Assembly: GCF_020497125.1 (NCBI RefSeq)
Contig: NC_059082.1
Location: 53,466,524-53,530,523 of the forward strand
Origin: Mauremys mutica
Taxonomy: Eukaryota > Chordata > Testudines > Geoemydidae
Direction of reading: 5' to 3'
Length of the DNA stretch: 64,000 bases
In this document: in pieces, positions 1 through 11,660 of the stretch
Layout of the letters: every line of letters starts with the position of its first letter
Position numbering within the stretch: the first letter of the stretch is position 1
Notes under the pieces: generated by a model
What the model saw: the letters and a program-made list of their open reading frames with translations, nothing else
Databases searched by the model: none
Told to the model about the DNA's origin: nothing
Made by a program: the position numbers and the translations under genes

Positions 1-584
1 CACACCTCACTGGTATCTGGAACACTTCAAACTCCCTTTGAATTCTAGAGGATCATTTTGAAGCAGAGATGCTATATACAAATACAGCACAGATGCATGT
101 TGGTCCTCAGAACTATCTTTTAAAGTTAGGGAAGGGGCAGCTTCAGGGGGAAAGAGCACAAAACGTAGGAAGTTCTGGTGGATACCCCCTCCCTGTAACA
201 ACCACCTCACACTTGCTGATCCCCAAGCTTCTGAAATCTTCTTATACCCTGTAGTAACTCATGTTCTATCCAGACACGCCTTCATTTCATTAACCTTTCT
301 CACTCCTGGGACAAATGCATCTACCTAGCCTCCAACCCCAATTGCCAAGATCTTCAAGATCCACTCTAAAATCTTTACACCTGTGCATGTGTAAACCTTT
401 TCATTTCTGGTATCCTCTATATTGCTGCAAGAATCCAGTGCCTCACGTGCTTATCAAATGAGTGGTGTTAAGCTATATCTTTTTAGGGTATCTTACTTAA
501 GTTTCTGAATGTTTTGGATTTTCTACAAGGAGTGTATGTATCTGATCTCAACTGCATCCTTGATATAAAATGTAATCTTAAGTA
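1..584. other. Intron sequence, nothing recognised
   Basis: AT-rich non-coding sequence upstream of the first exon in the window. Short open frames here show no codon bias and no family resemblance. No repeat class was recognised. Confidence 0.5.
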
Positions 585-1428
585 CCATATATACTCGTTC
601 ATAAGCCAATTTTTTTTTAGTAAAAAAGGGAAGCACCAGAGAAGGGGGTCGGATTATGAACGGGTATAGAGAGGGAAAGGTGGGACAGAGCCCCTCCCCC
701 CCCCAACAAGGGGCAAGGAGAGGCAGCAGAGCCAGAAGGGAAGAGATGGGGGCCAGAGTCTCTCCACTTCTGGTCACGCTGCTCTCCCTCCAGTCTCCGA
801 AGCAGCTGCGGGGCTGGCAGGCTGCAGATATGCCGCTTGGCCCCGCCCCCCAGAGCAGGCTGTGGTCACGCCGCCTGGCCCGCCGGAGCACGCTGCAGCC
901 ATGCCGCCTGGTCCAGCCTGCTGGAACATGCTGCGGCTGCGCCGCCCAGTCTGGCCTGCCATGCTACCGAGCCTGCCGGAGCAGCTCTAGCCAAGCCAGA
1001 GACATCCTCCCCAGATAAGGTGGGAAGGGATGGGATGCGGAGAGTGTGTGGGTCCCAGGCTAGGGGTGGGGTCATGTGGGGGGTGGTCACAGGGGTTACT
1101 CCCCTGTCTCCCAGCTCCCCCCCCCCACCACCAAAATAAGTTTTCCCACTAGTTGCTGTCTCAGCCTGTCAGGGTAAGCGGTTGGCGCACTGGGACACTT
1201 TGTTTACTTAGGTTTACCTCCGTGCCTGCAGATGCTCAAGGTAAACAAACCATCTCGACCCACCAGCGGCTTATCCTGATGGCCCAGGATCCAAAGTTTG
1301 CTGACCCCTGAATTATAGGGTCGGCTTATGAACGGGTTATAAAAATTTTCCATTTTTACTTATCCATCTTGGGTGTGGGGGGGAGGATCGGCTTATAAAC
1401 GAACCAGCTTATGATTGAGTATATACGG
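585..1428. mobile_element. Non-autonomous DNA transposon with TA target duplication
   Basis: The ends form an inverted repeat, CCATATATACTCGTTCATAA on the left and its near complement ending in GAGTATATACGG on the right, flanked by TA on both sides. A second inner copy of the 'GGCTTATGAACGGGTTATAA' motif lies near 1325. The interior (about 770-1020) is GC-rich and repeats units of the 'CATGCCGCCTGG' type. No transposase is readable. TA duplication suggests a Tc1/mariner-type mobiliser, but the superfamily is an inference. Confidence 0.7.
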
Positions 1429-3088
1429 TACTTATTTTTATTATTAGAGGTAGCACCACCTATTACGGTTGTATGATGCTTCCTCTTATAAGACCCTGTT
1501 TTCAGTTGCTTATACTTTGAAAAACTTTTAGCCATTTGGACTAAAGTTTTCCATGCCAAGTGTCTGGGTCAGCTTGAACTTTTTTTGGAAAATTTCAGAT
1601 AAAATGGTTAAGGAATTTCCAAGAATGAGGCTAGGGGAAATTACATTGCTGTGCCCATATTTAAAAAAAAAAAAAAAAGAATCTTGACCTTTTGGACATG
1701 TCTGGTGCCCCCATGCTTTGAAGTAGGGACTTAATTTGGCAAGGGGATGTCAAAGAGATGACTACTTCTGTCCCTTGAAAATTTGTGCAAATTTGGACTA
1801 GCTTATGAACCTATGAAAAATTGCAATTCACACAGTCTCAGCAGAGACTTTTTTGATTTTTAGCAGTTAAATCTCTGAAGATTCTGTACTCACTAAGCCT
1901 ACATGAGCCTCTCACTACTCCTAGTGCTGCCCAACCTCACATACGCCATCCCTACAGAGCAACTGAGGACTCTTCATCCCCTTACAGCTCCTACATGTGA
2001 TTGGTATTCACATGTGCCATCCTTATACAGCGACTGTGCATGCTCCAGCCAAGGGCTATGGGGACAAGAATACTTAACCTGTAATGAATGCTCCCAGTTT
2101 CTGTGGGCCAGGGTGGGGCTGGGCACCAGAACTGAAAGCAGAGACTCTGTATTTCCTGTACTTTCAATGATCCCATGCTGGCACTTAAGCATCATGTCTG
2201 AGGAGGAAATGGTGTGATTCAACTGCAAAGGGGACAAAAGTGAGGGTAAGGGAGAGAAGGGTGAGACAAGGAGTCTGGGACTGGAGTTTGGAGAGAGAAA
2301 CTGTGACCGGAAGTTGGTGGGGAGGCTGGAGTGGAGAAGTGAGGAGTAGTCTGGGATTGCTTGGGCAGCGAAGCTGGGACTAAGAGCTGGGGGTGGAGAA
2401 TGGGACTGGTTGGGCAAGGACTATGGGTGTGGAAGCCAGGTGGTGGGAGGCTGGATCTGCCTGCTTGGGAACGAAGACTGGGACTGGAAGCTAGGAGGAG
2501 ACTTTGACTGTGAGCAAGTGACATGGATATAGGTTGGAATGTTTTTGTTTTTTAAATGAAGAAAAAAACACTATTGCTTCAAGTTTTATCTGCTTTTGGA
2601 ACTTTTGAAGTACACTGTCCTTCGAAACTGCATGCATGTGCCTATATGCTATCTCAGGGCATATGAAGGGACATAACCCCAACCACCACTCTCTTCTTCT
2701 TGACCATCATTAGCAGCAATCTAGAAATGATGTCCGTTGCTTCACTGTTAGTCCTCTTCTTTTCTTCCCCTTGGGAAAGCTTTGCTTTTTCAGTAAAATA
2801 ATAATTATTAAAAACAGTGTTAGTTTTCCTCTGTTGGGTGTTTAAATTTTCTTTAGGTTCCATTGAGTTTCCTCAGCACTGATGTGGGTGCTCTTGTATT
2901 GGCAGAAACTAAGACAGTAGGCTTCAAACAATGCCTCTCATGTGAGAATTTAACATCTCTCATGGAGAACCACACAGGATGTCTTTGGTTTAAGAAACGG
3001 GCACCTTTCAGATTGGTGCTCAATTCATAAATCCATTTCTGCTCACCTTTGTTACACCCAGGAGAGCTGATTCAGACTAAGCTTCTTA
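1429..3088. other. Intron sequence, unassigned
   Basis: No exon-like block found. About 2225-2520 is G-rich, with loosely repeated 'gggactgg' units that could be an old degenerate repeat. There is a poly-A run near 1662-1678. Confidence 0.4.
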
Positions 3089-3390
3089 GGGTAGGTCTAT
3101 ACTTACCCGCCGGGTCGACGCGTAGAGTTCGACTTCTCGGAGTTTGAACTATCGCGTCTAATCTAGACGCGATAGTTCGAACTCCGAACGCGCTCCCATC
3201 GACTCCGGAACTCCACCACCGCGAACGGCAGTGGCGGAGTCGACGGGGGAGCCGCGGACTTCGATCCCGCAGCGTCTGGACAGGTAGGCAGTTCGAACTA
3301 AGGTAGTTCGACTTCAGCTACGCTATTCGAGTAGCTGAAGTCGTGTACCTTAGTTCGACCCCCTCCCCTCCCCCCAGTGTAGACCAGGCC
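3089..3390. mobile_element. Harbinger-type double-hairpin MITE, copy 1
   Basis: The 302-bp element is flanked by TTA on both sides, the 3-bp target duplication typical of PIF/Harbinger. Its ends are GGGTAGGTCTATAC and TGTAGACCAGGCC. It contains two strong internal hairpins: one built on 'GAACTATCGCGTCT' and its complement (about 3148-3186), the other on 'ACTTCAGCTACGCTA' and its complement (about 3296-3357). It has no coding capacity. The element at 34966-35261 is a diverged copy of the same family. Confidence 0.85.
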
Positions 3391-3393
3391 TTA

Positions 3394-4833
3394 GAGGAGG
3401 CCATGTGAGTATCTGTCTTAGGAGCAGAAATGCCAGTGGAATCCGGTCCGAGATCCTGGTCGCACTCAGCTGAGTCTGAATCTAGAAGTGTGTTCTGATC
3501 CTAAAGACGTTCTGGCATAGTTTGATCTGATTTATGCTTCCCAGCCCCCAGTGCCGAAGATGAGGCATCTTCACATATCCTGTCAATCTCACAATCCCAT
3601 TCACAGAAGCTCAGAACTGTTAACATGAAGGGATTGACTCCTTCCAGCTGCTGCCTCAGGTTCTGTGTTGAATTTTTGAGGCAGGCCTACAGAGTCTTCA
3701 AAAAACTGATGTCACTTGGTAGCTGGGCCCTTTAAAGGGAGCTGGACTCAACCCCACCTGTGACACAATTTGCTTGCCTCTCCAGGTAGAGAAAATGGGT
3801 AATGCCAGGTGACAGGCCTTTTGGGGAAGAGGTAAGAAAAGGCCTATGGAAGAGTCCTCTTCCCCCCCCCCCCACCCCCCGCACCTCTCTCCCCTCAAAA
3901 AAGAAAAAAGGTGGGGGGAGACAGGCCTCTCCAGAGGATGATGGGAAACTGGACATAGGAGGGCTGGAAGAAGATCCTCCAAATCTAAGTCACCCAAATG
4001 CTCCTCTCTAGAGGAGTGGGCTTACCTAGTTTCCCACATGACTGAGGCACTCAAACTTACAGTAATGGAGCGTGAGACCCCCATGATATTCCTCCTCCAG
4101 AGATGGCTCCCTTTCAGTTCACCTTTCTATCATAAAGATAGTCAAGATAGATTGTGCTGATCTACATGCTTCTGCAACAATCCCAAGGTCATTTAGGCAG
4201 CTGTACAAGCTGGAATTCTCCTTCTATAAGATCTGTGACTTTCAACTGAAAATGGGCCAAACCATTTCTTCTCACAGCTTGCCCTCAAATCCGGTGTCTC
4301 CCTTAAGAATCCATTTGAAAGGAAAGTGAAGAACTCTGTCAGATACATCTAGAAGCTAGGTTGCCCAGATTTATAGCACAGTTGACATCTTTACGTTGGT
4401 TCTAACCCAAGAAATGGGCCAGTAGATTTTTTTTTTTTGAGTTCTAATATGCTTTTCTGCTTTAAGATTCTCTCTCCTCTCCATTGACTGCACATGCATT
4501 AGGCAGCTGGTTTGGTCTTGAACCTAAAATCAGTACTTCAAGGCAAGAGAGTCTCATTGTGTAGGACTGAAACTTGTTTCTCTAGTTTGGCTCTTCAGAT
4601 GATAGGAAAGCCCAAGTTTATTTAAACTAAAATGTGTGTGTGTTTGTGTGTGTATATGTGTGTGTATATATATATATATATATAATAATATTATATATAT
4701 AATAATATTTCATTTACTTGCATGAAAGATACCTTCTATTCCTGTATCAATCTCATTTGGACTTTTTTCTCTTACCTCCTTAATCCCCCACTCCACCTCC
4801 CTTTTTTATTTTTTATTTTTTATTTTTTTTTAG
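3394..4833. other. Intron sequence with simple repeats
   Basis: Contains a C-rich run at about 3863-3880 and a TG/TA microsatellite at about 4634-4685. The region ends in a very long T-rich tract that serves as the polypyrimidine tract of the next exon. No gene was seen. Confidence 0.5.
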
Positions 4834-5076
4834 CCCTTCTTGGGTCTCCAGCTGGTGGAATCCAGAATTCTATTGGCTCTGTTGGAACAGGCCAACAGAC
4901 TACTCCTTCATTAAGTAATCCTAATCCGATTGACCCCAGCTCCATGCAGCGAGCCTATGCTGCTCTTGGACTGCCATATGGCAACCAGCCACAGACACAG
5001 TTGCAGCCGCAGGTACAAGGCCAACAACCAGCACAGCCTCAAGCTCACCAGCAAATGAGGACCATAAATCCATTAG
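4834..5076 (+). CDS. CREBBP: CREBBP exon w1: linker after TAZ1
   Basis: First exon in the window (243 nt). It starts after TTTTTTTTAG in phase 1, with CC completing a codon begun upstream, and ends before GTAGGTGA. It encodes LLGSPAGGIQNSIGSVGTGQ, then SNPNPIDPSSMQRAYAALGL, then a glutamine- and proline-rich tail ending MRTINPLG. In CBP this segment follows the TAZ1 zinc finger and is disordered. It contains no catalytic motif. The acceptor sits behind an unusually long (T)n(AT) tract. Confidence 0.95.
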
Positions 5077-5809
5077 GTAGGTGAAGAAAATAGCAGTAGA
5101 AATGTGTTCTGTAATAATAAACTTAATTGCAGCCTAATCCAGAAAATGAGGAAAGTTCAGGCATACCGATATGATTGCATGTAGATAACGACTTTTTTGT
5201 TTAGATTGAGTAATGAAACAAAGTTTTATCTTTAAGCATACGTTTGTTCAATCTGTTAGAAAAGTAGGAAGTTCAGTTTATGCCAGATATAGCTAATGAT
5301 AGCTACTTTCAGAAAAGTATGATTAGCAGTTAAACATATCACAGATTTTGTTGTTGCTTATAGTGCTGTTTGTATTTAGGCATAATTCCTTATGGATTTT
5401 ATCTTGTTTAATAAAGCATGTAAATCACTCATATTAAGATTGTTCCGCTTCAGCAGATACTGGATAGACTGAGTCAATATGATGGATAAATTGTCAGCAC
5501 TCTTATGTTCTCTCTTGTGGTTATGTAAGCTCATCTCAGATCTCATGACTTTAGAATTTTAACTGTCAGTTTTATAATGAAAACAGGTGTTCCAAAAATT
5601 ATAGTATTTCTAATTTCCGTCGATGAGTAGTTTATTTCAGGAAACGCTACAAGAATTAGATGTTCATGCACACATGTTTACCCGATATAACCAAAAAAAA
5701 AAAGTTTTTCTCATTTCTGAACCAAGATCAAAATGCCATTTATTATCAAAATTCTGAAGTAATACCTAAGGAACCTTCTATACCAGTTTTGTTTCATTTT
5801 TTCCCAAAG
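5077..5809. other. CREBBP intron
   Basis: Short intron (733 bp) with consensus ends. AT-rich; no repeat or gene recognised. Confidence 0.7.
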
Positions 5810-5909
5810 GAGCTAACCAGATGAACCTTTCTGCAGGAGGGATAACAACAGACCAGCAAGCTAGTTTAATCTCAGAAACTGCTCTTCCAACATCCCTGGG
5901 GACAACGAA
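5810..5909 (+). CDS. CREBBP: CREBBP exon w2: linker before KIX
   Basis: A 100-nt exon. The upstream G plus GA makes the first glycine, followed by ANQMNLSAGGITTDQQ and ISETALPTSLGTT, with the last AA completed to Asn by the next exon. The acceptor is TTCCCAAAG and the donor is GTAATG. It encodes low-complexity linker between TAZ1 and KIX. It matches CBP-type sequence (AGGITTDQQ, ALPTSLG), which EP300 lacks in this form. Confidence 0.93.
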
Positions 5910-6532
5910 GTAATGCACGCATTTTATATTCTTGCTATTTTAAAGATTTGTTTGCATGGAGTGTAAGTTTTTAAATGAAGAATATGCATTGTGCAATATG
6001 ATTTTTATCGTCGTATCTTCTGTTGTAACAATTAATGCTGCTCTTTGGCCACATGCTCTCCCACCCCCATTGCCATTTCAAACCTGCACACCTCCTAGCA
6101 CAATTTTTCTTCAAACTTTTGACTTGAAAATGCATTTCCAAAAGTAGAATATTTTATTCTTTTATGTACTTGTTCTGTATACTTAACAACTATGATTCTG
6201 TATCTCATAGATTCCCTGTCCTTTCATCTTTGTTCCAATATCTCACAACACCTAAACAGTTTTAAAAGAATTAAATTAATGAGCCTCTTGACAATGGCAA
6301 GTAGCATCAATGAAACCTCTGAAGTGGTGGTAGTTTCCTTTTCTGCCCTCAAATTCCATGATTTCATTGCTTTTTATATTGCAGTTGATGGCTTCACAGT
6401 TTCATTTTAAAATCTTTGTAACTGTGGCTGTCAGTGAAGAAAACTGTTTTAAAAATAATTCTTCTATTTCATATATGAAATGGGCAGTTGTGTTCCACAC
6501 TAGAACATTCCCTTGTTTGTCTTCCATTTCAG
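5910..6532. other. CREBBP intron
   Basis: A 623-bp intron. No recognisable repeat or gene; small open frames look like chance. Confidence 0.7.
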
Positions 6533-6679
6533 TCCGCTAATGAATGATGGCACAAATTCTGGCAGTGTTGGAAACCTCAGCTCATTGCCAACAGCTGCAC
6601 CTCCTTCCAGTACGGGGGTAAGGAAAGCATGGCATGAACATGTCACTCAAGACCTACGCAATCACTTAGTCCATAAACT
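6533..6679 (+). CDS. CREBBP: CREBBP exon w3: start of KIX domain
   Basis: A 147-nt exon encoding PLMNDGTNSGSVGNLSSLPT, AAPPSSTG and then the first KIX helix region VRKAWHEHVTQDLRNHLVHK. KIX is the three-helix domain that binds the phosphorylated kinase-inducible domain of CREB and, on another face, MYB, MLL and similar activation domains. The GGGGTAAGG inside the exon resembles a donor, but the frame and homology run through it to the GTAAGT at 6680. Confidence 0.97.
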
Positions 6680-7621
6680 GTAAGTATTTATCATGATGGG
6701 AGACTTTTTCCTAAATATTTACATTCCTTGATTAGTGACTTGCTGTATGGAAGTGTCTGAGTTGGGAAATTGTGGGAACCACATGAGTGGATTTTGATGT
6801 TACCAATTGAAATATCACTAATTAATGAAGTTTGATGTATTCGTCAAACCAGCAAAGAGTCCTGTGGCACCTTATAGACTAACAGACGTTTTGGAGCATG
6901 AGCTTTCGTGGGTGAATATCCACTTAGTCGGATGCATGTAGTGGAAATTTCTAGGGGCAGGTATATATATGCAAGAAGCAGGCTAGAGATAACGAGATTC
7001 ACCCACGAAAGCTCATGCTCCAAAACATCTGTTAGTCTATAAGGTGCCACATGACTCTTTGCTGCTTTTCCAGATCCAGACTAACACGGCTACCCCTCTG
7101 ATACTCATAAAACCAGTGGCTCAAGAGATTGGTAATGGAATTATTATAGCAAGTGAAAAGTGAGCACCTGATAGTTGAAGGCCTACATGATTTTGTGGTC
7201 TGGGTTCTGTTCGTGTTGGAGAAATGTACACACCATAAAAACCACCATCATAGTTTGCACTGTTGGGTGCCCTGCAGGAAATCTCAGCAGATGGCCCTTA
7301 GAGATTGAGCTACCTTCTTAACCCTATTATCTCTCCAGCTCAGGTTTCAGGTTCTGAGGACAGTGCTAGCAAATATCCATTGCCTCTGCCCTTGCTGTAT
7401 CTGTTTTGTAAATAAAGGACTTCATTCACTTGCATTGACAGTCTAAATGCATTTCACCATTACTAAATTCACTTAAATAATTGTGGGGGAGTGGCTGGAC
7501 AGTGTCTCTCTCTCTCTCTCTCTAATAGTGTTAATGTATGTTGTGTATACAAAGTTTAACAATTGTAAAGAATTATAAATGTACATTTAAAGAGATGGGT
7601 TTTATGTTTTTTTCCCTGTAG
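6680..7621. other. CREBBP intron with retroposon copy and CT repeat
   Basis: A 942-bp intron. It carries the retroposon at 6853-7109 (listed separately) and a short (CT)n run at about 7504-7524. Otherwise unassigned. Confidence 0.7.
6853..7109. mobile_element. Fold-back retroposon copy with hammerhead-like motif (Penelope-like?)
   Basis: Flanked by AAACCAG on both sides (6846-6852 and 7110-7116). The copy is a snap-back: about 60 bp at 6856-6925 (AGTCCTGTGGCACCTTATAG onward) recur inverted at about 7000-7065. The strand complementary to 6895-6945 reads CCGACTA, then a GTGGAT/ACCCAC stem, then GAAA. This resembles a degenerate hammerhead ribozyme core (CUGANGA-stem II-GAAA) as described for Penelope-like retroelements. 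The class assignment is an inference. A second copy lies at 14484-14615. Confidence 0.6.
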
Positions 7622-7739
7622 TGTCCAAGCCATCTTTCCCACTCCTGACCCAGCAGCACTGAAGGATCGCCGCATGGAGAACTTGGTGGCTTATGCCAGG
7701 AAAGTGGAAGGGGATATGTATGAATCTGCTAACAGTAGG
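7622..7739 (+). CDS. CREBBP: CREBBP exon w4: central KIX domain
   Basis: A 118-nt exon that completes the split Leu codon and encodes [20 protein letters not shown], then [19 protein letters not shown]. This is the KIX linker and second helix, essentially invariant among vertebrate CBP/p300 proteins. DRRMENLV includes the arginine known in mammals as a methylation site that affects CREB binding. The acceptor is CCCTGTAG and the donor is GTATGT. Confidence 0.98.
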
Positions 7740-8028
7740 GTATGTTACCTCATTGCAGACATTCACTACACTTTAGTGAATTGTTCATATTTTAAATCTG
7801 ACATGTACAATGAAACCTGCTAAAAACCTTTCTTTTCATTTCACTACACGGCAGAAAATCTCCCAATGCTTTCAGTGTATATTACCTTGTTTTATAGCAG
7901 AAAACCTAACAAGCTCAACTGCATAGGTGGTTTTTGCAGTCCCAATTATCATACCCCATTCATCCACCAAACCAGGTCATTATTGGGAGGATCTTCCTAT
8001 CTGCAGAGAGGAAGCAGGCCCTCTAAAT
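7740..8028. other. CREBBP intron, proximal part
   Basis: Start of the 8.4-kb intron (7740-16161). Plain AT-rich sequence up to the hAT insertion. Confidence 0.6.
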
Positions 8029-8826
8029 CAGGGTTTCTCAACCTATGGGTGAAGACCCAAAATTAGGTTGCCAGAATGTTTCAAGGGGTCACATGACAGC
8101 TCCTGTGGCTCCTATCCCACAGGGCTGGCTATGCTCACTTCCCTGTGCTGAGCTTTGCAACCTCTGGGGTCCCAGCACCACTCAGATTTGGCCCAGCCAT
8201 CATGATGATGGGGGTCCAGGTAGGCCAAATTTGAATGAGTGGCGCTGCAACCCCATGAGCCAGGTGACAACTCCACCAACAAAAGTTTGGTCCAGTTAGG
8301 GGCAGGGCCAAACCTGAGCAGCACTGCAACCCTGAAGGTTGCAACACCTAAAGTGGAGAGCCAAGCCCAGCCAGACACACAGCATAGGAGCTGCCACTTT
8401 GTGGGGTGAGTTCTGGGCAGGATTCAACCCCCCCCAGAGGGCAGGATCTGACTGAAACCACCCCAAGGCATGGTCATAATCAGGGCGAGGTGAGTGGGAC
8501 AGCAAAGACCTGGGGTGACTTAGGCCAGCCCCATACTGCAGGTCTTGGGGAGGAAGTGCTACCTCCACCCCCTGACTCATCTCAGTGAGCCACCAAGTCT
8601 CTCTGGGTTGTACGGGGTGCAACCAAAAAATTGGGGTAGTGTGACCCCACCACCACCACATTCCCCCTCTGATACGGGGCACAGCTATGCTTACTTGCCC
8701 CAGGCGTTAAAATGTTCAGTTACTGGCTCTGCCCCAGGGCGTCCACCCCCAGACTATTTACTAGGTTGCAACAGGCCATAAACATTTACAAATGGGTTCT
8801 GAACCCAAAAAGATTGAGAACCAGTG
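8029..8826. mobile_element. Non-autonomous hAT element with 8-bp target duplication
   Basis: Ends CAGGGTTTCTCAACC (left) and GATTGAGAACCAGTG (right) are imperfect inverted repeats of the hAT type. They are flanked by identical 8-bp duplications, CTCTAAAT, at 8021-8028 and 8827-8834. The interior is GC-rich and noncoding; its open frames on both strands are not transposase-like. The exact duplication marks a fairly young or well-preserved insertion. Confidence 0.9.
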
Positions 8827-8834
8827 CTCTAAAT

Positions 8835-9285
8835 AAATGTAAGTGCATAGAAACTTCCTGTATATCTCAAAGTAGTGCTAAAATGTCCCAGTATTCTCTT
8901 TCAAGAATTGTGGAAATGAATCCTCGCTCTTTGGATGTCTCCCTCTAGCAAATTAGTTCAGAAGCTTCCACAAGCCATATGTGCTGGGATCACTCCCCCT
9001 ACTTTAATTTTTGGGGGTAGGCCCAACTGCACTTCAGTTTCTTGGGACTGCTTGAACATGCATTGGGCTTGGAGTGCGCAGCTCAGCATCCTTGATGGTT
9101 CCCTGGCTGGCTTTGTCCTTCCTTTTCCCTTTCGTTTTGACCTCTCTTATTTGTAAATAATAATTTTTAAGGGCTTTTCTCTGTCCATGCCATTGAAGAC
9201 ATCGTTCTGCTGGATCCTAGCCCTGTTACGCTGCTTACCCTTCCCCTGTTTGCAGCCTTGTTAGGATTTCTGAGGGAGCATTGAC
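8835..9285. other. Intron sequence, unassigned
   Basis: No confident repeat or gene in this stretch between the hAT element and the DIRS remnant. Confidence 0.4.
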
Positions 9286-11660
9286 TCAACCACCATCATG
9301 GCTGAGGTGGCTAAGAAAACTATCTTTAATCTGTGTGCTTCATAAGATGCTGTGACATCAGTTACCAATACTTATCTGTGGTGCCTGGAAGAAGGTCATA
9401 ACAAGGACTGGTGTTCAGTCTTCCTCACTTTCTCTGAACCCATAAAAATCTGGATAGTTTTTAGAGGTGGGGGAACTCAAAATCTGATCGACCTGAAGTA
9501 CTGAGCATCTGGTTTCAATGTTGGGCATGGGGTGAAAGCCACTTATTCAAGCCTGCCAGAGCAGTATAAATGTGTCCAGCAATGGCAGCCTTCAATGAGA
9601 AATCTTACCAGACTGGGATCCCTAAGCCTATGCCTAAGGAGAAAGATGCTAAACAGCTGGTTCTCCTGGGACATGACCCACGTTGTTGTTGTTGCTGCTG
9701 CAGCTGCTGCTGCTTTTTCTCAGCCGCACTCCAGATGAGGATTGCCAGCTTCCAGGCAGTAATAGCAAAGTATGGGCTCCCTATCTGGGATGAAAAAATG
9801 AACTTCTTGGATCAGCTCTCTGAAGTGTAGAAGTGTCAGGACAAATGACCTGCAGCTAGCCTGGTTACCTGTTACCAGCCAGTTTAGGTGCCACTGGGTC
9901 CCACTTGAGCTACCTGATTGGCCAAACCAGCCCAGTTGGCCAAGGGCATCAACAGACGTGCTTTTAAGACCACCAGCAGCAGAAGGGCATTGGCTGCTCA
10001 AAGCATTGCCCACAGCTTCAATAGCTCTTGTGCCTGCTTGTTCCCAGCCTTGCCTCGCTCCAGGTATACTCTACTCGGACATCTGATGGGCTCTGACCCT
10101 TGGTTCTGTTGCCTGGGCTCTGACTCCAGCTGTGACTTTGGGCTCCAATTCCAGACTACCAACTCGTGCTCTAACCACTAGGCATAGCTGCCCACGTCCT
10201 AGTTACTGACAAGATGCAATGCAAGTCTTGTGACAGATGGTGTCCAGACACACACTGTGGACATCCATCTAATGCTTCTGCCAGATCCGTGCAATGGCAG
10301 GGTTCTGATGCTCTTCTTAGCTAAAGAGCCACTGGTCAGACACAAATGGAAGACTTTCCATTTGAGAATCCTGATGTCTTTTAGTATAGAGGCAGAAAAT
10401 GAAGGATTCCCAGGCAAACCTCAGATCGCTTGGTCTCTACACTCTGTCAATAAGACAGAAATCCACTAATTTCTTTCCAACCTTTGGGCCAGATGTTGAC
10501 TCAGAGGCACTCTTTTTTTTTTTCAGGTGGTGGTCCAAGCATTCTTACGAGAGGTTCCATTGGGGAATTCATCTGCTGCATTTAGTTCCAGTAAAAAAAA
10601 AATTAAAAGGGACTCTGTATAGTCCTTCTTGTGAATTTTTACCTTTCTCCTCTGAGGACCATCAATTCCACTCTGTGACAACAGAAGTAGAATAATGTGA
10701 TGGGTCCTAAGATCAGATCATGCCATCCTATTCCACTCTGGCATTACACACCCATCTTCTCTGCCACACATTCTTTTTCAGGAATTATCATGAAAGTGCT
10801 ATGGGAACCATAGAGTGGGTCCCTCACTCATACGGGGGAAACGGGCTCTACACCAGTTACTTTCTGATACCCAAAAGAGCAAAATGATTGTACCTCCCAT
10901 AACGGATCTGAGGTAAAATATTGCAAAAGCTGAAGTTCCATGTGTTGTCATTAGTCTCTATTGTACCTTTAAGTCCATAGGATTGGTTTGCAGTTCTCTA
11001 CTTGAAGGATGCCCACTTCCCCTTCTCTATCCATCCAGCTCCTGGGAAGAATCTACAGATTTAGAGGCAAGGAGGATTTGGGGAACCACTACCACTACCC
11101 ACAACAGTATTGTTTGAGTTACTTTGATTTCTGTAGAAAGCCACAAGTCTCTGCCTATGGTGGCTGTTTTCTTCAGACATTTAAGACTACCCTTATTTAG
11201 ATGCTTGGCTTATGAAAAAAGTTTTTGCCTATTCAGAAAGTCCTCCAGTCCCTGTGTCTTTTCAGACTATAAGATTTATAAGATTTCAACCCACAAGAGA
11301 CAGAGTTAATTGGAACCCCGAGAGAATCCTTGAAAGTTTTCTCTCCAGAGGACAGATTCCATACCATGAGTATTATCTGAGATCACAGTGTTGGCAAAGC
11401 ATATAATTCTTCCTTGTGGCAGTTGGGCGCATGGCTTTTTGCATCTAGGTGATATTTTATGTCAGTCTGTGTCTGAGATCTGTGCAGGGCTATCTGCAAA
11501 AAATATCATCCCTATCTTGACATATGGATAGCTCAAGAGGAATCAAGACTTGGTGCTGTGGTGGACTATGGAGGAATATCCTTGTCAGGGAGTTTCCTTG
11601 TCACCTCCTTTGCAAACTGATGCAACCCTCCTCTTCTCCCCCCCCCCCCCCCCCAAATAC
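9286..11660 (+). mobile_element. Decayed DIRS-like retroelement (gag, RT, RNase H remnants)
   Basis: Broken coding blocks follow the order of DIRS retrotransposons. Gag-like segments are NEKSYQTGIPKPMPKEKDA with LLGHDPR (9583-9700) and DSQANLRSLGLYTLS (about 10402-10450). Reverse-transcriptase-like remnants follow (YFLIPK near 10861, then SIVPL and a KDAHFPFSIHPAP-like block near 11003-11040). An RNase H-adjacent block ends near the poly-C tract at 11638-11654. Stops and frameshifts are frequent. No tyrosine recombinase or terminal repeats were found, so this is a 3'-truncated copy; the boundaries are approximate. Confidence 0.7.

Noticed and set aside
1..4833. Search for TAZ1 or earlier exons
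   Set aside because: No cysteine/histidine zinc-finger coding block with splice sites was found.
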